Shown here in pieces: positions 54,301-64,000 of a stretch of DNA of 64,000 bases. The notes beneath the pieces were generated by a model. The model was not told where the DNA came from. It ran no database searches and saw only the letters and a list, made by a program, of their open reading frames with translations. The DNA comes from Emiliania huxleyi CCMP1516. Taxonomy: Eukaryota > Haptophyta > Isochrysidales > Noelaerhabdaceae. The stretch is taken from NCBI RefSeq assembly GCF_000372725.1, contig NW_005202368.1:136198-200197 (forward strand), read 5' to 3'. Each line of letters starts with the position of its first letter. Position 1 is the first letter of the stretch. The position numbers and the translations under genes were made by a program.

Positions 54301-55225
54301 CCCACACCTCCCCACACCTCCCCACACCTCCCCCACACCTCCCCACACCTCACCCGATCTCCCCCTCCCCCCCCCCCCCCCTAAGGTGGCGCCCGAGACG
54401 TGGGTGTCGCCGCGGACAGAGCGACTGGTGGCGAAGCCCTCAGACCTGCTGCGGCCGGGCCTCCCTCCCCAGATCTCCCCAGATCTCGCCATGCCTCTTG
54501 TAGGCCGGGCCAGACATGCTGCGGGCGGGCCTCGCCTCAATGTCCGACTTCGACGCGTTTGCAGCGCGGCTGCTGCTGCTCGGCCTGCTTCTCGGCCGGC
54601 GCGTCGTCATGCCGCCGCTGCCAAAGGATGCGCGCTGGGCGGAGCGAGCTATCGAGCCGCGTCACCTGAGGGCGATCGAGGTCGGGTGCGGGCCGGACAA
54701 GCAGCGCGTCTGGCTCCCCATGCCGCACTTCAAGGAGCCGTGGTGCAGCGGGGTCGACTTTCTGTACGAGATCGACTACCGCGCCGTCGCCCCCTCCATC
54801 CCGCCCGCGGACGTGCCGCACATCCGCCGCCGTATTCACGGCCGTGAAGGGAGGATTCATCAGTGAGTAGGCCGTCAATGAACAGGTGTCCCACATCGCC
54901 GCCGCCTCGCTCCGCGTGGCGCCCGAGTCGGCCGCCGGGGCGCTCATCACCATGTCGGACGGGGCGAGAAGACACACGCCTTCGCCCCCCCGACCGCCCG
55001 AGTTGCCTGCCGCGTCTCTTCACAGCACGCCCGCTGTGAACAGGCGACCCCACCCGCCTCGCGCGTGCTCGTCCTCAACGCGGCGGGCGGCGGCGGCGGC
55101 GGCGGCTCGCCGCTCGGCTGGCTCCCGATCGACGACTGGAAGCGGAACGAGTGGAAGGGTCCGTTTGCACGCCGCGTGCGGCCGGCGCTCGAGGCGGCGG
55201 GGCTCGAGAACCTCAGGTCTCGTGC
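51392..55225 (+). CDS. GT77-like nucleotide-sugar glycosyltransferase, many exons
   Basis: Exon 1 (51392-51993) begins MSNSGFSPLVCLGTAATGLL with a single hydrophobic signal anchor (type II, Golgi). Then [20 protein letters not shown] and NFRAMGLYHMLVLALERD. Exon 2 (52130 on): SLYNTMFNKVALAFFEARKV and LNVLHLDADTIWFD, whose DAD is the DxD metal site. Further exons: 52490-52590 (DHAIVVQADNPFANAGLLWA), about 52635 (ILYVQNVAPGDSAA), about 52765-52885 (WVLEELNRRIDRFTYRPESV), about 53010-53140 (NLNDIIASSLNGAPTFAAGV), 53470-53578, 53650-53750 (EWLFSHFPYGIFFPAYRVCH), then about 54000-54235 (FRVPTVMVHMAGLRNGQWGR), 54387 on (VAPETWVSPRTERLVAKPSD), 54515-54830 (FDAFAARLLLLGLLLGRRVV; YEIDYRAVAP) and 55060-55220. 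This is the order of family GT77 (arabinosyl/xylosyl-type) enzymes. Its 3' end is unresolved. Confidence 0.7.
51994..52129 (+). repeat. Intron made of two identical 68 bp GT...AG units
   Basis: 51994-52061 and 52062-52129 are identical. Each begins GTGTCGCGCCTCGTGCAGGC and ends GGTGGTGTGAACAG, so each alone has intron ends. Confidence 0.95.
53288..53460 (+). repeat. CTCCCCATCT/CTCCCCATAT minisatellite in intron
   Basis: 10 bp units between exons of the GT77-like gene. The duplicated copy at 63100-63430 has more units and three copies of TCGCAGGCTCGTCTCGGTCA-type boundary sequence. Confidence 0.85.
53755..54123 (+). repeat. Intron with G-rich minisatellite and TGTGAA/TTCACA inverted motifs
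   Basis: A GGGGAGGT-type array (53755-53930), then two copies of GCGCCTCTTCACACCTCTGG-CTGTGA (53965 and 54091). The same motif in inverse order (GTGTGAAGAGGCGCTGTTCA) opens the next intron at 54234. Confidence 0.8.
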
Positions 55226-56423
55226 GCGGCTTGAGCCGCTGCACGGGAGGAGCCGTTGGACGAGGCACGGTTGCTCGCTGATAGGATCGTGCGCGACTGC
55301 ATGCACTCCCTCGCGACGAGCAGGGACTAGACTTGCTCGACGGGCGCGCGCCGGAGCAACACGCCAAGATCACCGCAGTGCAGCACGACGGGGGGAGTTC
55401 GGCACATGTCTCACATGCGTCTGCAGGGGTTTGTTGCTAGCTTTTTATGCGGTTCTGACGGTAAATTCCGCCGGAAAAAAAATACCAGCGATAGGGAATG
55501 GCCTGGGAGCCCCAGAAATGGCTGCCTACTTTTTGGGGCTGGTGCGGCGAGGCGAGGCGAGGCCTGTGTGGCGGCTTCTGGGAGGGGCTAGGAGAGGGGC
55601 GGGTTTGGCGGGAGAGGAGTCCGCGGGCGGCGCGAGCGGGCGTCCGGTGAGCGGTGTGGGCGGGGCCGTGCGTGGTTTTGCGAGCTTCGACCACGGGGCG
55701 GCGTCGTGGCCGCCGGGAGGCGAGGAATGTAGCAGCTCTGCTGTCTCGCACTGCTGCAGGCCGCCTGGCAGGCGGTGTCATGGCGCCCCGTGAGGTGCGG
55801 GGGGGAGGCCAGCGGCGCCGGGCCTGCCGCGCAGGGGCGGGCGGGGGCGGGGGCGGCGAGGTGGGCCCGTGCGAGCTGCTCTAGCACCCGAAATCAAGTC
55901 GTCGCCCAAAGTCGAGCAGGGGGCCTGGAGATTTGCAGCGCGCGCGGGGATGGTCATGGTGGCCGATGGGTTTATCGGACGAGGGCGATCCTGGGGGCTG
56001 CGGACGTCTCCTGCCGATTCTCCGCACGGCTGTTGGTCGCGGGTTGCGCGGGTCGCTCGTGGGGCGGCGTGGGGTCCGTCCTCGCGCGGGCTCTGAAGCG
56101 GGGCGATTTTCGGCCTCCCGCGTCGGCGTTTTGAGGGCCTTCCCGAGGGCTTCAGGCGGTGCGGGTTTGACGGGCGGTAGCGCGGGGCGGCCTCCACCGT
56201 TTTGGCGAAATGGCCGTTTTTCGCGCGCGGCCGGCGCTCGCCCCGGGAAAGTTGCCTCGCTCCGCTCGTCAACTTTCTCCCGGGCGAGAGGGGGGTGCGC
56301 GGGTGGCGGCAATAACTCTCTCTCTCCTTCTCTCTCTTCCTGCGCGCGCAGCGCGCGATTTTTTCGCGGGGTGGGCCCTTTTTATCGATTTTTGAGCCCT
56401 CGTCGAGCCGTGGACGGGGGACG
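55226..56423. other. Intergenic GC-rich sequence, no gene supported
   Basis: Long Arg/Gly/Pro-rich frames exist on both strands, but they look like chance ORFs in GC-rich DNA. A GGCGA repeat lies near 55550-55565. Confidence 0.45.
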
Positions 56424-56512
56424 TATAACCCTAGCTTAACCCTCGCTCGCGGCGTGTTACTACGTAACCCTAACTTGAGTGCGCGGCTCCGGCAACCGCT
56501 AACCCTAACCGC
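56424..56512 (+). repeat. Degenerate interstitial telomere-like CCCTAA sequence
   Basis: AACCCTA occurs four times in about 90 bp (56426, 56465, 56500, 56506 region) with TTAACCCTCG variants between. Confidence 0.5.
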
Positions 56513-57322
56513 ACACAACCTTGGCACACCTAACTGGCCATCCCTCCGGGGCGGAGAGCGACGCGAGTGCGAGGAGAGCCGGCTTCGTGCTTGCGGGCTC
56601 GCCGGAGGCGATCGCGTGGTGGCGAAGACTGAGGCGGCGGTGAGAGAGGTGGAGATGGCGGCGCGAGATGGCCGAGCGTGACAACGGCTGGCACCGCCGA
56701 TGCGATGCTGCCGCCTCGTCATCGCTCCTTGGTGCAACGAGCGATGGAGCTGCTGCGATCTAGGGAGTGGCATCAGAGCGTCGCAACCGCGGCATCGAGG
56801 TGGCAGAGCGGACAGAGCAGCGAGAGGCGGCAGACGCTATCCACTCCAAGTAGATGCGAAGAACCTAGTAGCGAAGCACGAAGCGTGAGTGGGAGCGAGA
56901 GAAGCGAGCGGTGGTGCACTGTTGTCGAACGTGGCGAGCGAGGCAGTGCGAGAATGGGGAAGCGATCCGAAGTCACGGAGGCGAAGGCGGCGGCGGCGAA
57001 GGCGGCGGCGAGGGCAAGAGAGCGAGTGCGAGTCGCACGCACACGGAGTGAAATGCCATGGCTACGCGAGTGTGGTGTGGATGTGCGAAGGCGTTGCGTG
57101 GGTGCACACTGCGACGCTCCTCCGCGAGCGAGAGCAACTCGTACGCGCGAGCCGGCGTCGGGCCAAAGCAAAGAAAAACCGGGTTTTCTTTCTGTTATCA
57201 AGTTTCCTTTATAAATTTTCAAGTTTCCTTGCCTCGAAGGCAATGCCACATTTCTCTTTCGCGCTCTCGCCGGTTATCTGACAGCCGCCCTTCGCGCCAC
57301 CAATCGGCCACGGTTGACAGCA
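56513..57322. other. Upstream region of HRDC gene
   Basis: Purine-rich GCGAG/GGCGGC stretches without a convincing gene. Confidence 0.35.
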
Positions 57323-58024
57323 ATGCCCGGCCAGTGGCCTCTCGACGACAGCAAGGCGGTCTGGCACGCACTTTGCCACGTGCAGCTGCAGGCTGATGGC
57401 GAGCTTCCCGGTACTCAGGAGGTCAACGCCGTCGTGGCGAGGCTGGCCAAGCGATTCGGCCGAACCAACGGCGCAATCCGGTCGCGCATTCGTCACATGC
57501 ACGACACGTCGCACGCTGCGTACACGGAGCTCGTTTCCTGCGGCGCCCGGCAGCCAGCGACCAACTCGGCCCCTCCTCCTCCAAGGCCCGCGGCGCCTCC
57601 GCAGACGGCTGCCGGCGATGCAAGCGGAGGCAACCTCTACTCAGCGCTCCGCTCCTTCAGGGCGCAACGGGCGCAGGCCGACAAGGTTGAGCCCTACCAC
57701 GTCCTGCACAACTCCGTGCTGCGCAAGATTGCGGACCGCTGCCCGACGAGCCTCGATGAGCTCAAGCTCGTCAACGGCATCGGGATGGACAAGATGAACA
57801 CTTACGGAAGCGAGATTGTGCGCATTTGTCAGGAGTCAGCGCCGGCTCGACCGGCCGCGCCTCCGGGGCCGCTGCCACAAGGCGCCACCACCACTCCGTG
57901 TGGCAAGCGTAAGACGCCCGCCACCGGGTCCGGCACCGCCACCGGCACGACGGTTGCCGTCGCTAAGAGGCCCTCGGGGTGGCCGTACGCGTCGTCGCCG
58001 GCGCCCAAGCCGGGCATCCCATGA
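57323..58024 (+). CDS. HRDC-domain protein
   Basis: 233 residues from ATG 57323. The N-terminal part has VNAVVARLAKRFGRTNGAIR then SRIRHMHD, a small helix-turn-helix-like motif often placed before HRDC modules in algal proteins. The middle has LYSALRSFRAQRAQADKVEP, YHVLHNSVLRKIADRCPTSL and DELKLVNGIGMDKMNTYGSE, a complete HRDC domain as in RecQ helicases and RNase D, which binds nucleic acid. The tail is Pro/Thr/Lys-rich with a possible nuclear signal (CGKRKTP, AKRPSG). There is no helicase or nuclease domain, so this is a stand-alone HRDC protein. It sits just before the satellite block. Confidence 0.75.
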   Translation: MPGQWPLDDSKAVWHALCHVQLQADGELPGTQEVNAVVARLAKRFGRTNGAIRSRIRHMHDTSHAAYTELVSCGARQPATNSAPPPPRPAAPPQTAAGDASGGNLYSALRSFRAQRAQADKVEPYHVLHNSVLRKIADRCPTSLDELKLVNGIGMDKMNTYGSEIVRICQESAPARPAAPPGPLPQGATTTPCGKRKTPATGSGTATGTTVAVAKRPSGWPYASSPAPKPGIP

Positions 58025-58359
58025 TGCAGGGCCGGATGGGCCGTCGCTCTGGTCCACATCCGCCGACGAGTAGTTCCGGCCGGGGTGTGTGTTGCTGTTG
58101 GTTAGGAGCGCAAAACGGTTCGTTGGCATTTACACGGCGTTGTTGTCTGGTGAGTTTTATTTCAAAAATGATTTCCGGCGTTGCCGCCGACGTTTCCCAC
58201 GGAGTGCGACATTTGCCGTGTGCGCGGCGGCACTCAGCTCCGCCAACGGCGGCGAGATGGCTCAAAAGCATGTTCGAGAAGTGCCAAGAGACTGACAACT
58301 ACTCCGCCGTTGTGCCATCCGATGAAAACAAGGGGGAAAAAGAAAACATATCTTTTCTA
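58025..58359. other. 3' flank of HRDC gene
   Basis: No gene seen. Unique sequence up to the start of the satellite. Confidence 0.4.
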
Positions 58360-61300
58360 CGGCTCGCCGACTCACGAGACGGCCGTCGCGCTGCGTACGC
58401 AACGTGTGCCCCTCTGTACGCTCCGCGCTCTCCACACGGCGCGCAGCGCCGTCTGAGCGGCTTGACGGCGAAAAAAAGACTTAGCGCCTTCGACGTGTGA
58501 AGAGACGATGTTCACACCTTTCGACTCGGATAGGGCTCGAGGCGCCGTTTTGTCAGACGCCGTTCACGGGGCGTGCGTCGTGTGTGCTGCGCTGCACGCT
58601 CAGCGCTGTTAGCACGGCGCGGAGCGCCCTTGGGGCGGCGAGAAGGCGCCGGACGGCGTTCACGGCTCGAGGTGTGAAGAGACGCCGTTCACACTTTATT
58701 CTGTGAATAGGGCGCAGATCGCCGACTCAAGAGACGGCCTTCGCGGTGCGTACGCAGCGTGAGTTCCTCTGCACGCGCCGCGCTCTTTACGCGGCGCGCA
58801 GCGCCGCTAGAGCGGTTTGACGGCGAAAAAAAGACTTAGCGGCTTCGAGGTGTGAAGAGACGATTCTCGCACTTTTTGACTCGGATAGGGCTCGAGGCGC
58901 CGTTTTATCAGACGCCGTGCAAGGGGCGCGTCGCGCGTGTGCTGCGCTGCACGCACGGCGCCGTTTGCACGGCGCGCAGCGCCCTTGGGGCGGTGAGAAG
59001 GCGCCGGACGGTGTTCACGGCTCGAGGTGTGAAGAGGCGCCGTTCACACTTTTTCCATGAACAGGGCTCGGCTCGCCGGCTCACGAGGCGGCTTTGGCGG
59101 TGCGTGTGCAGCACGCGCTCCTCTGTACGCGCCGCGCTCTCCACACGGCGCGCAGCGCCGCTAGAGCGGCTTGACGGCGAAAAAAAGACTTAGCGGTTTT
59201 GAGGTGTGAAAAGACGGTTCTCACACTTTTCGACTCGGATAGGGCTCGAGGCGCCGTTTGTCCAGACGCCGTTCACGGGGCGAGTCGCACGTGTGTTGTG
59301 CTACACGTTTGGCGCTGATAGCGCGGCGCGGAGCGCCATTGGGGCGGCGAGAAGGCGCTAGACGGCGTTCACGGCTCGAGGTGTGAAGAGACGCCGTTCA
59401 CACTTTATGCTGTGAATAGGGCTCGGCTCGCCGGCTCACGAGGCGGCTTTGGCGGTGCGTTTGCAGCACGCGCTCCTCTGTACGCGCCGCGCTCTCCACA
59501 CGGCGCGCATTCACACTCTTGGCTATGAATAGGGCTCGGCTCGCCGACTCGTGAGACGGCCTTCACCGTGCGTGTGCAGCGCGTGCTCCTCTGCACGCGC
59601 CGCGCTCTCTTTGCGGCGCGCAGCGCCGCTAGAGCGGCTTGACGGCGAAAAAATGACTTAGCGGTTTCGAGGTGTGAAATGACGGTTCTCACACTTTTCG
59701 ACTCGGATAGGGCTTGAGGCGCCTTTTTAGCAGACGCCGTGCAAGGGGCGTGTCGCACGTGTGCTGCGCTGCACGACCGGCGCCGTTTGCACGGCGCGCA
59801 GCGCCCTTGGGGCGGTGAGAAGGCGCCGGACGGTGTTCACGGCTCGAGGTGTGAAGAGGCGCCGTTCACACTCTTTGCTATGAATAGGGCTCGGCTCGAC
59901 GACTCGTGAGGCGGCCTTCACCGTGCGTGTGCAGCGCGTGCTCCTCTGCACGCGCCGTGCTCTCTTTGCGGCGCGCAGCGCCGCTAGAGCGGCTTGACGG
60001 CGAAAAAATGACTTAGCGGTTTCGAGGTGTGAAATGACGGTTCTCACACTTTTCGACTCGGATAGGGCTTGAGGCGCCGTTGTAGCAGACGCCGTGCGAG
60101 TGGCGTGTCGCACTTGTGCTGCGCTGCACGCTCGGCGCCGTTTGCACGGCGCGCAGCGCCCTTGGGGCGGTGAGAAGGCGCCGGACGGTGTTCACGGCTC
60201 GAGGTGTGAAGAGGCGCCGTTCACACTTTGTGCTATGAATAGGGCTCGGCTCGACGACTCGTGAGACGGCCTTCATCGTGCGTGTGCAGCGTGTGCTCCT
60301 CTGCACGCGCCGCGCTCTCTTTGCGGCGCGCAGCGCCGCTAGAGCGGTTTGACGGCGAAAAAATGACTTAGCGGTTTCGAGGTGTGAAATGACGGTTCTC
60401 ACACTTTTCGACTCGGATAGGGCTCGAGGCGCCGTTTTAGCAGACGCCGTGCAAGGGGCGTGTCGCACGTGTGCTGCGCTGCACGCTCGGCGCCGTTTGC
60501 ACGGCGCGCAGCGCCCTTGAGGCGGTGAGAAGGCGCCGGACGGTGTTCACGGCTCGAGGTGTGAAAAGGCGCCGTTCACACTCTTTGCTATGAATAGGGC
60601 TCGGCTCGACGACTCGTGAGGCGGCCTTCACCGTGCGTGTGCAGCGCGTGCTCCTCTGCACGCGCCGTGCTCTCTTTGCGGCGCGCAGCGCCGCTAGAGC
60701 GGCTTGACGGCGAAAAAATGACTTAGCGGTTTCGAGGTGTGAAATGACGGTTCTCACACTTTTCGACTCGGATAGGGCTTGAGGCGCCGTTGTAGCAGAC
60801 GCCGTGCGAGTGGCGTGTCGCACTTGTGCTGCGCTGCACGCTCGGCGCCGTTTGCACGGCGCGCAGCGCCCTTGGGGTGGTGAGAAGGCGCCGGACGGTG
60901 TTCACGGTCTCGAGGTGTGAAGAGGCGCCGTTCACACTTTGTGCTATGAATAGGGCTCGGCTCGCCGACTCGTGAGACGGCCTTCATCGTGCGTGTGCAG
61001 CGTGTGCTCCTCTGCACGCGCCGCGCTCTCTTTGCGGCGCGCAGCGCCGCTAGAGCGGTTTGACGGCGAAAAAATGACTTAGCGGTTTCGAGGTGTGAAA
61101 TGACGGTTCTCACACTTTTCGACTCGGATAGGGCTCGGGGCGCCGTTTTATCAGACGCCGTGCAAGTGGCGTGTCGCACGTGTGCTGCGCTACACGCTCG
61201 GCGCTGTTAGTACCGCGCGGAGCGCCTTTGGGGCGGTGAGAAGGCGCCGGACGGTGTTCACGGCTCGAGGTGTGAAGAGGCGCCGTTCACACTTTATGCC

Positions 61301-61860
61301 GTGAACAGGGCTCGGCTCGCCGGCTCACGAGGCGGCCTTCGGGGTGCGTTTGCAGCACGTGCTCCTCTGTACGAGCCGCGCTCTCTTTGCGGCGCGCAGC
61401 GCCGCTAGAGCGGTTTGACGGCGAAAAAAAGACTTAGCGGTTTGGAGGTGTGGAGACGAATTTCACACCTTTCGACTCGAATAGGGCTTGAGACGCCGTT
61501 TTACTGAGGCCGCTCAGTGGGTGTGCTGCGCGTGTGCTGTGCTATACGCTCGGCGCTGTTTGGTAGGCGCGGAGCGCCCTTGGGGCGGCGAGAAGGCGCC
61601 GGACGGCGTTCACGGTGTCGAGGTGTGAAGAGACGCCGTTCACACTTTCTGCTATGATCAGGGCCCGGCTCGCCAACTCACGAGACGGCCCTCGCGGTGC
61701 GCATCGTCTGCTCCTGTTCACGCGCCGCGCTCTCAATGCGGCGCGCAGCGCCGCTAGAGCGGCGTGGCGGCGGAAAAATGACTTAGCGGCTTCGAGGTGT
61801 GAAGAGACGGTTCTTATACTTTGTTGTTAAATTCTCACACTTTTCACACTACGAATGCCC
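58360..61860. repeat. 355 bp satellite array, dimer of about 177 bp halves
   Basis: The mark GCGAAAAAA(T/A)GACTTAGCG recurs at about 58470, 58827, 59178, 59648, 60003, 60358, 60713, 61068, 61423 and 61772, so five intervals are 355 bp. Within a unit two related halves alternate: both have TCGAGGTGTGAA...TCACACT, ATAGGGCTCG and GCGGCGCGCA/CGGCGCGCAGCGCC blocks. The 470 bp interval contains an extra partial half, a sign of unequal exchange. Minus-strand ORFs in it repeat with the unit and are not taken as genes. Confidence 0.9.
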
Positions 61861-61976
61861 CAGAAGCCACGGGCAGTGCGAAGGCGCGCGTGTTTTCTTC
61901 CCAGACCGGGCGGACGGGCAGACTCTCAGCTTCGCTCGCGGCAGCGCTTCTGCCTGCTCTTGCCCCTCTCGCCGCG

Positions 61977-62396
61977 ATGCCACGATGCAGCGCACTAGAT
62001 GCACCCTCCCGGCGCGGCACGGCGCCGGGCCGCTCGTCGGCGCGGTCTGATTGCCGCCGCGGCTCTCGTCGCGCCGCTTCGTCTCCGCCGCCGTCTCGGC
62101 GGCCGCGCGGGCTGAGCTGGGAAGGTTCCGCTCTGGAACTTATTTACGTGGGCACCGCACCGCCTCGCCTCGCGCCTCGCGCGGCCAACTCTCCACCCGC
62201 GGCGGCTGGCCGGCGCCACACGTACCTCCGCATCTCGCTCACCGAGCGCTGCTCGCTGCGCTGCACGTACTGCATGCCCGCGGACGGCGTGTCGCTCACG
62301 GACGCGCGGCGGCTCCTCTCGGCGGAGGAGCTGCTCCGCCTCGCCGCCCTCTTCGTCCGCGCCGGAGTCGACAAGATCCGCCTCACGGCGAGGTGA
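61977..62396 (+). pseudogene. moaA: MoaA-like radical SAM protein, truncated
   Basis: After an Arg/Ser-rich leader (possible organelle targeting) comes [20 protein letters not shown], with the CX3CX2C iron-sulfur motif of radical SAM enzymes, then [20 protein letters not shown] and VDKIRLT. MoaA makes the first molybdenum cofactor intermediate from GTP with MoaC. Normally GGEPL follows KIRLT; here the sequence turns at 62386-62390 into GAGGTGATGCTGCTGTG, which belongs to the GT77-like gene, and a stop follows at once. Two thirds of the protein are missing. The start is approximate. Confidence 0.7.
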
Positions 62397-64000
62397 TGCT
62401 GCTGTGTGTGGGCGGGTCGAACGCCTAGCCGACTCGGAGCGTTCAACACGCGTTAGGCATCCTGTACGTGCAGAATGTGGCGCCCGGCGACAGCGCGGCG
62501 ATCGAGCTCGCCTCCCCTACCCCCACGGTGCCCGAACCCATCCCCTACCCCCACGGCACCCGAACCCTAGGCGTGGGTGCTCGAGGAGCTCAACCGGCGC
62601 ATCGACCGGTTCACCTACCGGCCAGAGTCCGTCAAGGAGCTCCCCTCCTCGGGCTGGTCGACGCCGCCGCATTTTGCGAATGCCGACGAGCAGGCCAGCC
62701 TGAGTCACTCTTGTTGTGATGAGTATATAGTCGTGCTTGACGACTCTCACCCCATTCTTCTCCCTCTCTCCGCACTCTCATTCTCACCACTCGTCTCATT
62801 CCTACCCCGGCGAGGTAGGCCAACCTGAACGACATCATCGCGTCGTCTCTCAACGGCGCCCCCACGTTTGCGGCCGGCGTCGAGTTCTACGAGGCCCGCT
62901 TCAAGAAAGACAAGGGGTCGCAGGAGGCGGCCAAGCGGATGCAGGACGGCCGAGAGGGACGCGCAAGCGCAGCCGCGCGCCAATCCTACCCTACCAACCC
63001 GGTACCCGAACCCATGCAGGACGGCCGATGGACGCGCAAGCAGCAGCAGGGCGATGTCGCGCCGGCGCGCCAGCGGCTCGTCCCTTTAGAAGCGGAATCT
63101 CTCCCCATCTCTCCCCATACCTCACCGTCTCTCCCCATCTCTCCCCATCTCTCCCCATCTCTCCCCATACCTCACCGTCTCTCCCCATCTCTCCCCATCT
63201 CTCCCCATCTCTCCCCGTAGTCTGCACAGTCCCGCCTTCCCGCCCCCGGACGTCGGTGTGTTCCGCACGCAGGCGCGTCTCGCTCACGCCAGACCACATC
63301 TCCCCATATCTCCCCATATCTCGCAGGCTCGTCTCGGTCAAGCCAGACCACATCTCCCCATATCTCCCCATATCTCGCAGGCTCGTCTCGGTCAAGCCAG
63401 ACCATCTCTCCCCATATCTCCCCATATCTCGCAGGCTCGTCTCGCTCAAGCCAGACCATAGCCTCGACAAGGTCGTCCACCTGTGCAAGATGGACTCGTG
63501 GGGCGCCGTCTCCGCCGCCCCGCTCCGCGTGCCCGGCAACGCCTCTGCGCCCGCCGCGTCGCCGCTGCAGCTGTGCGTGTCTCAAGGAAGTGATCGTCTG
63601 GTTCTTCTACTGCTTAGGCGCCCGCCGCGTCGCTGCTTCTCGCCCCCGAGTGGCTCTTCTCTCACTTTCCGTACGGCATCTTCTTCCCGGCGTACCGCGT
63701 CTGCCACGCCGCCTCGTGGGGGTGGGAGATAGGGGGAGATCGGGGGAGGTGGGTGGAGATAACGGGAGACAGGGGGAGGTCTGGGGGAAGGTGAGGGGGA
63801 GGTCGGGGGAGGAGGGAGGAGATAACGGGAGACAGGGGGAGGTCTGGGGGAAGGTGAGGGGGAGATCGGGGGAGGAGGGGGGAGGTATGGGAGGTGAGGA
63901 TGGGGAGACGGGGGGGGGGGGGGGGGAGGTACCGGGAGGTACCGGGAGGTACCGGGAGATATGGGGAGATCTTACCCCCTCGCCTCCCGAGGTGGGAGGG
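62385..64000 (+). pseudogene. Second, internally deleted copy of the GT77-like gene
   Basis: 62385-62419 matches 51798-51832, and 62419-64000 matches 52607 onward, so about 774 bp including the DxD exon are absent. The rest is nearly identical, including exons ILYVQNVAPGDSAA, WVLEELNRRIDRFTYRPESV, NLNDIIASSLNGAPTFAAGV, VVHLCKMDSWGAVSA and EWLFSHFPYGIFFPAYRVCH, but with longer minisatellites. It runs off the window end. Without a 5' end or the metal site it cannot encode an active enzyme. Confidence 0.8.

Noticed and set aside
55438..56773. Long Arg/Gly/Pro-rich ORFs on both strands
   Set aside because: High GC makes stops rare; no domain, splice pattern or start context supports a gene.
59405..61179. 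Series of similar minus-strand ORFs of 128-151 codons in the satellite
   Set aside because: They recur with the 355 bp period and Arg/Thr/Ala-rich composition follows the repeat; the halves show no codon-like constraint.

Overview
The window looks like nuclear DNA from a GC-rich unicellular alga. A haptophyte (coccolithophore or prymnesiophyte type) is the best guess. The reasons are: very high GC; spliced genes with many GC-AG introns; introns filled with 10-11 bp minisatellites; long GT/CA tracts; a plastid-type acyl carrier protein; an OPR/RAP organelle RNA-binding protein; and protein families that I recognise from microalgae. The assignment is an inference. One 100-N assembly gap (12043-12142) is flanked by low-quality homopolymer sequence.

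Layout, 1-24 kb: the 3' part of a guanylate-binding GTPase (+); an LRR protein gene enclosed by about 140 bp inverted repeats (+); a conserved hypothetical protein (-); a secreted PAN/Apple-like protein (-); exons on both sides of the gap; a small hypothetical protein (-); an ankyrin protein (+); a fatty acyl-AMP ligase-like gene (-) facing a plastid-type ACP (+); and a frameshifted coiled-coil gene between perfect 33 bp inverted repeats.

Layout, 24-58 kb: an importin-11-like karyopherin in at least 14 exons (-); a PARP of about 1,500 residues in three phase-0 exons (-); an F-box/RCC1 gene with two frameshifts (-); a 2.7 kb element with 220 bp terminal direct repeats and one long ORF; a broken fasciclin gene; a PX-domain protein; a broken LINE-like reverse transcriptase; a PC-esterase/SGNH-like protein (-); a 14-repeat OPR-RAP protein (+); a GT77-like glycosyltransferase in many exons (+); and an HRDC-domain protein (+).

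Layout, 58-64 kb: about ten copies of a 355 bp satellite whose unit is a dimer of related halves of about 177 bp; a MoaA radical-SAM N-terminus that breaks off into a second, internally deleted copy of the glycosyltransferase gene; that copy runs off the window end.

There are no operons; genes are read singly from both strands. The most notable overall pattern is how introns are built: at about ten boundaries in five genes the start of the intron repeats adjacent exon sequence, as expected if introns arose by tandem duplication across AG|GC or AG|GT sites. Exon limits below are by eye from frame, splice sites and family similarity. Those with stated phase and in-frame totals are firmest.
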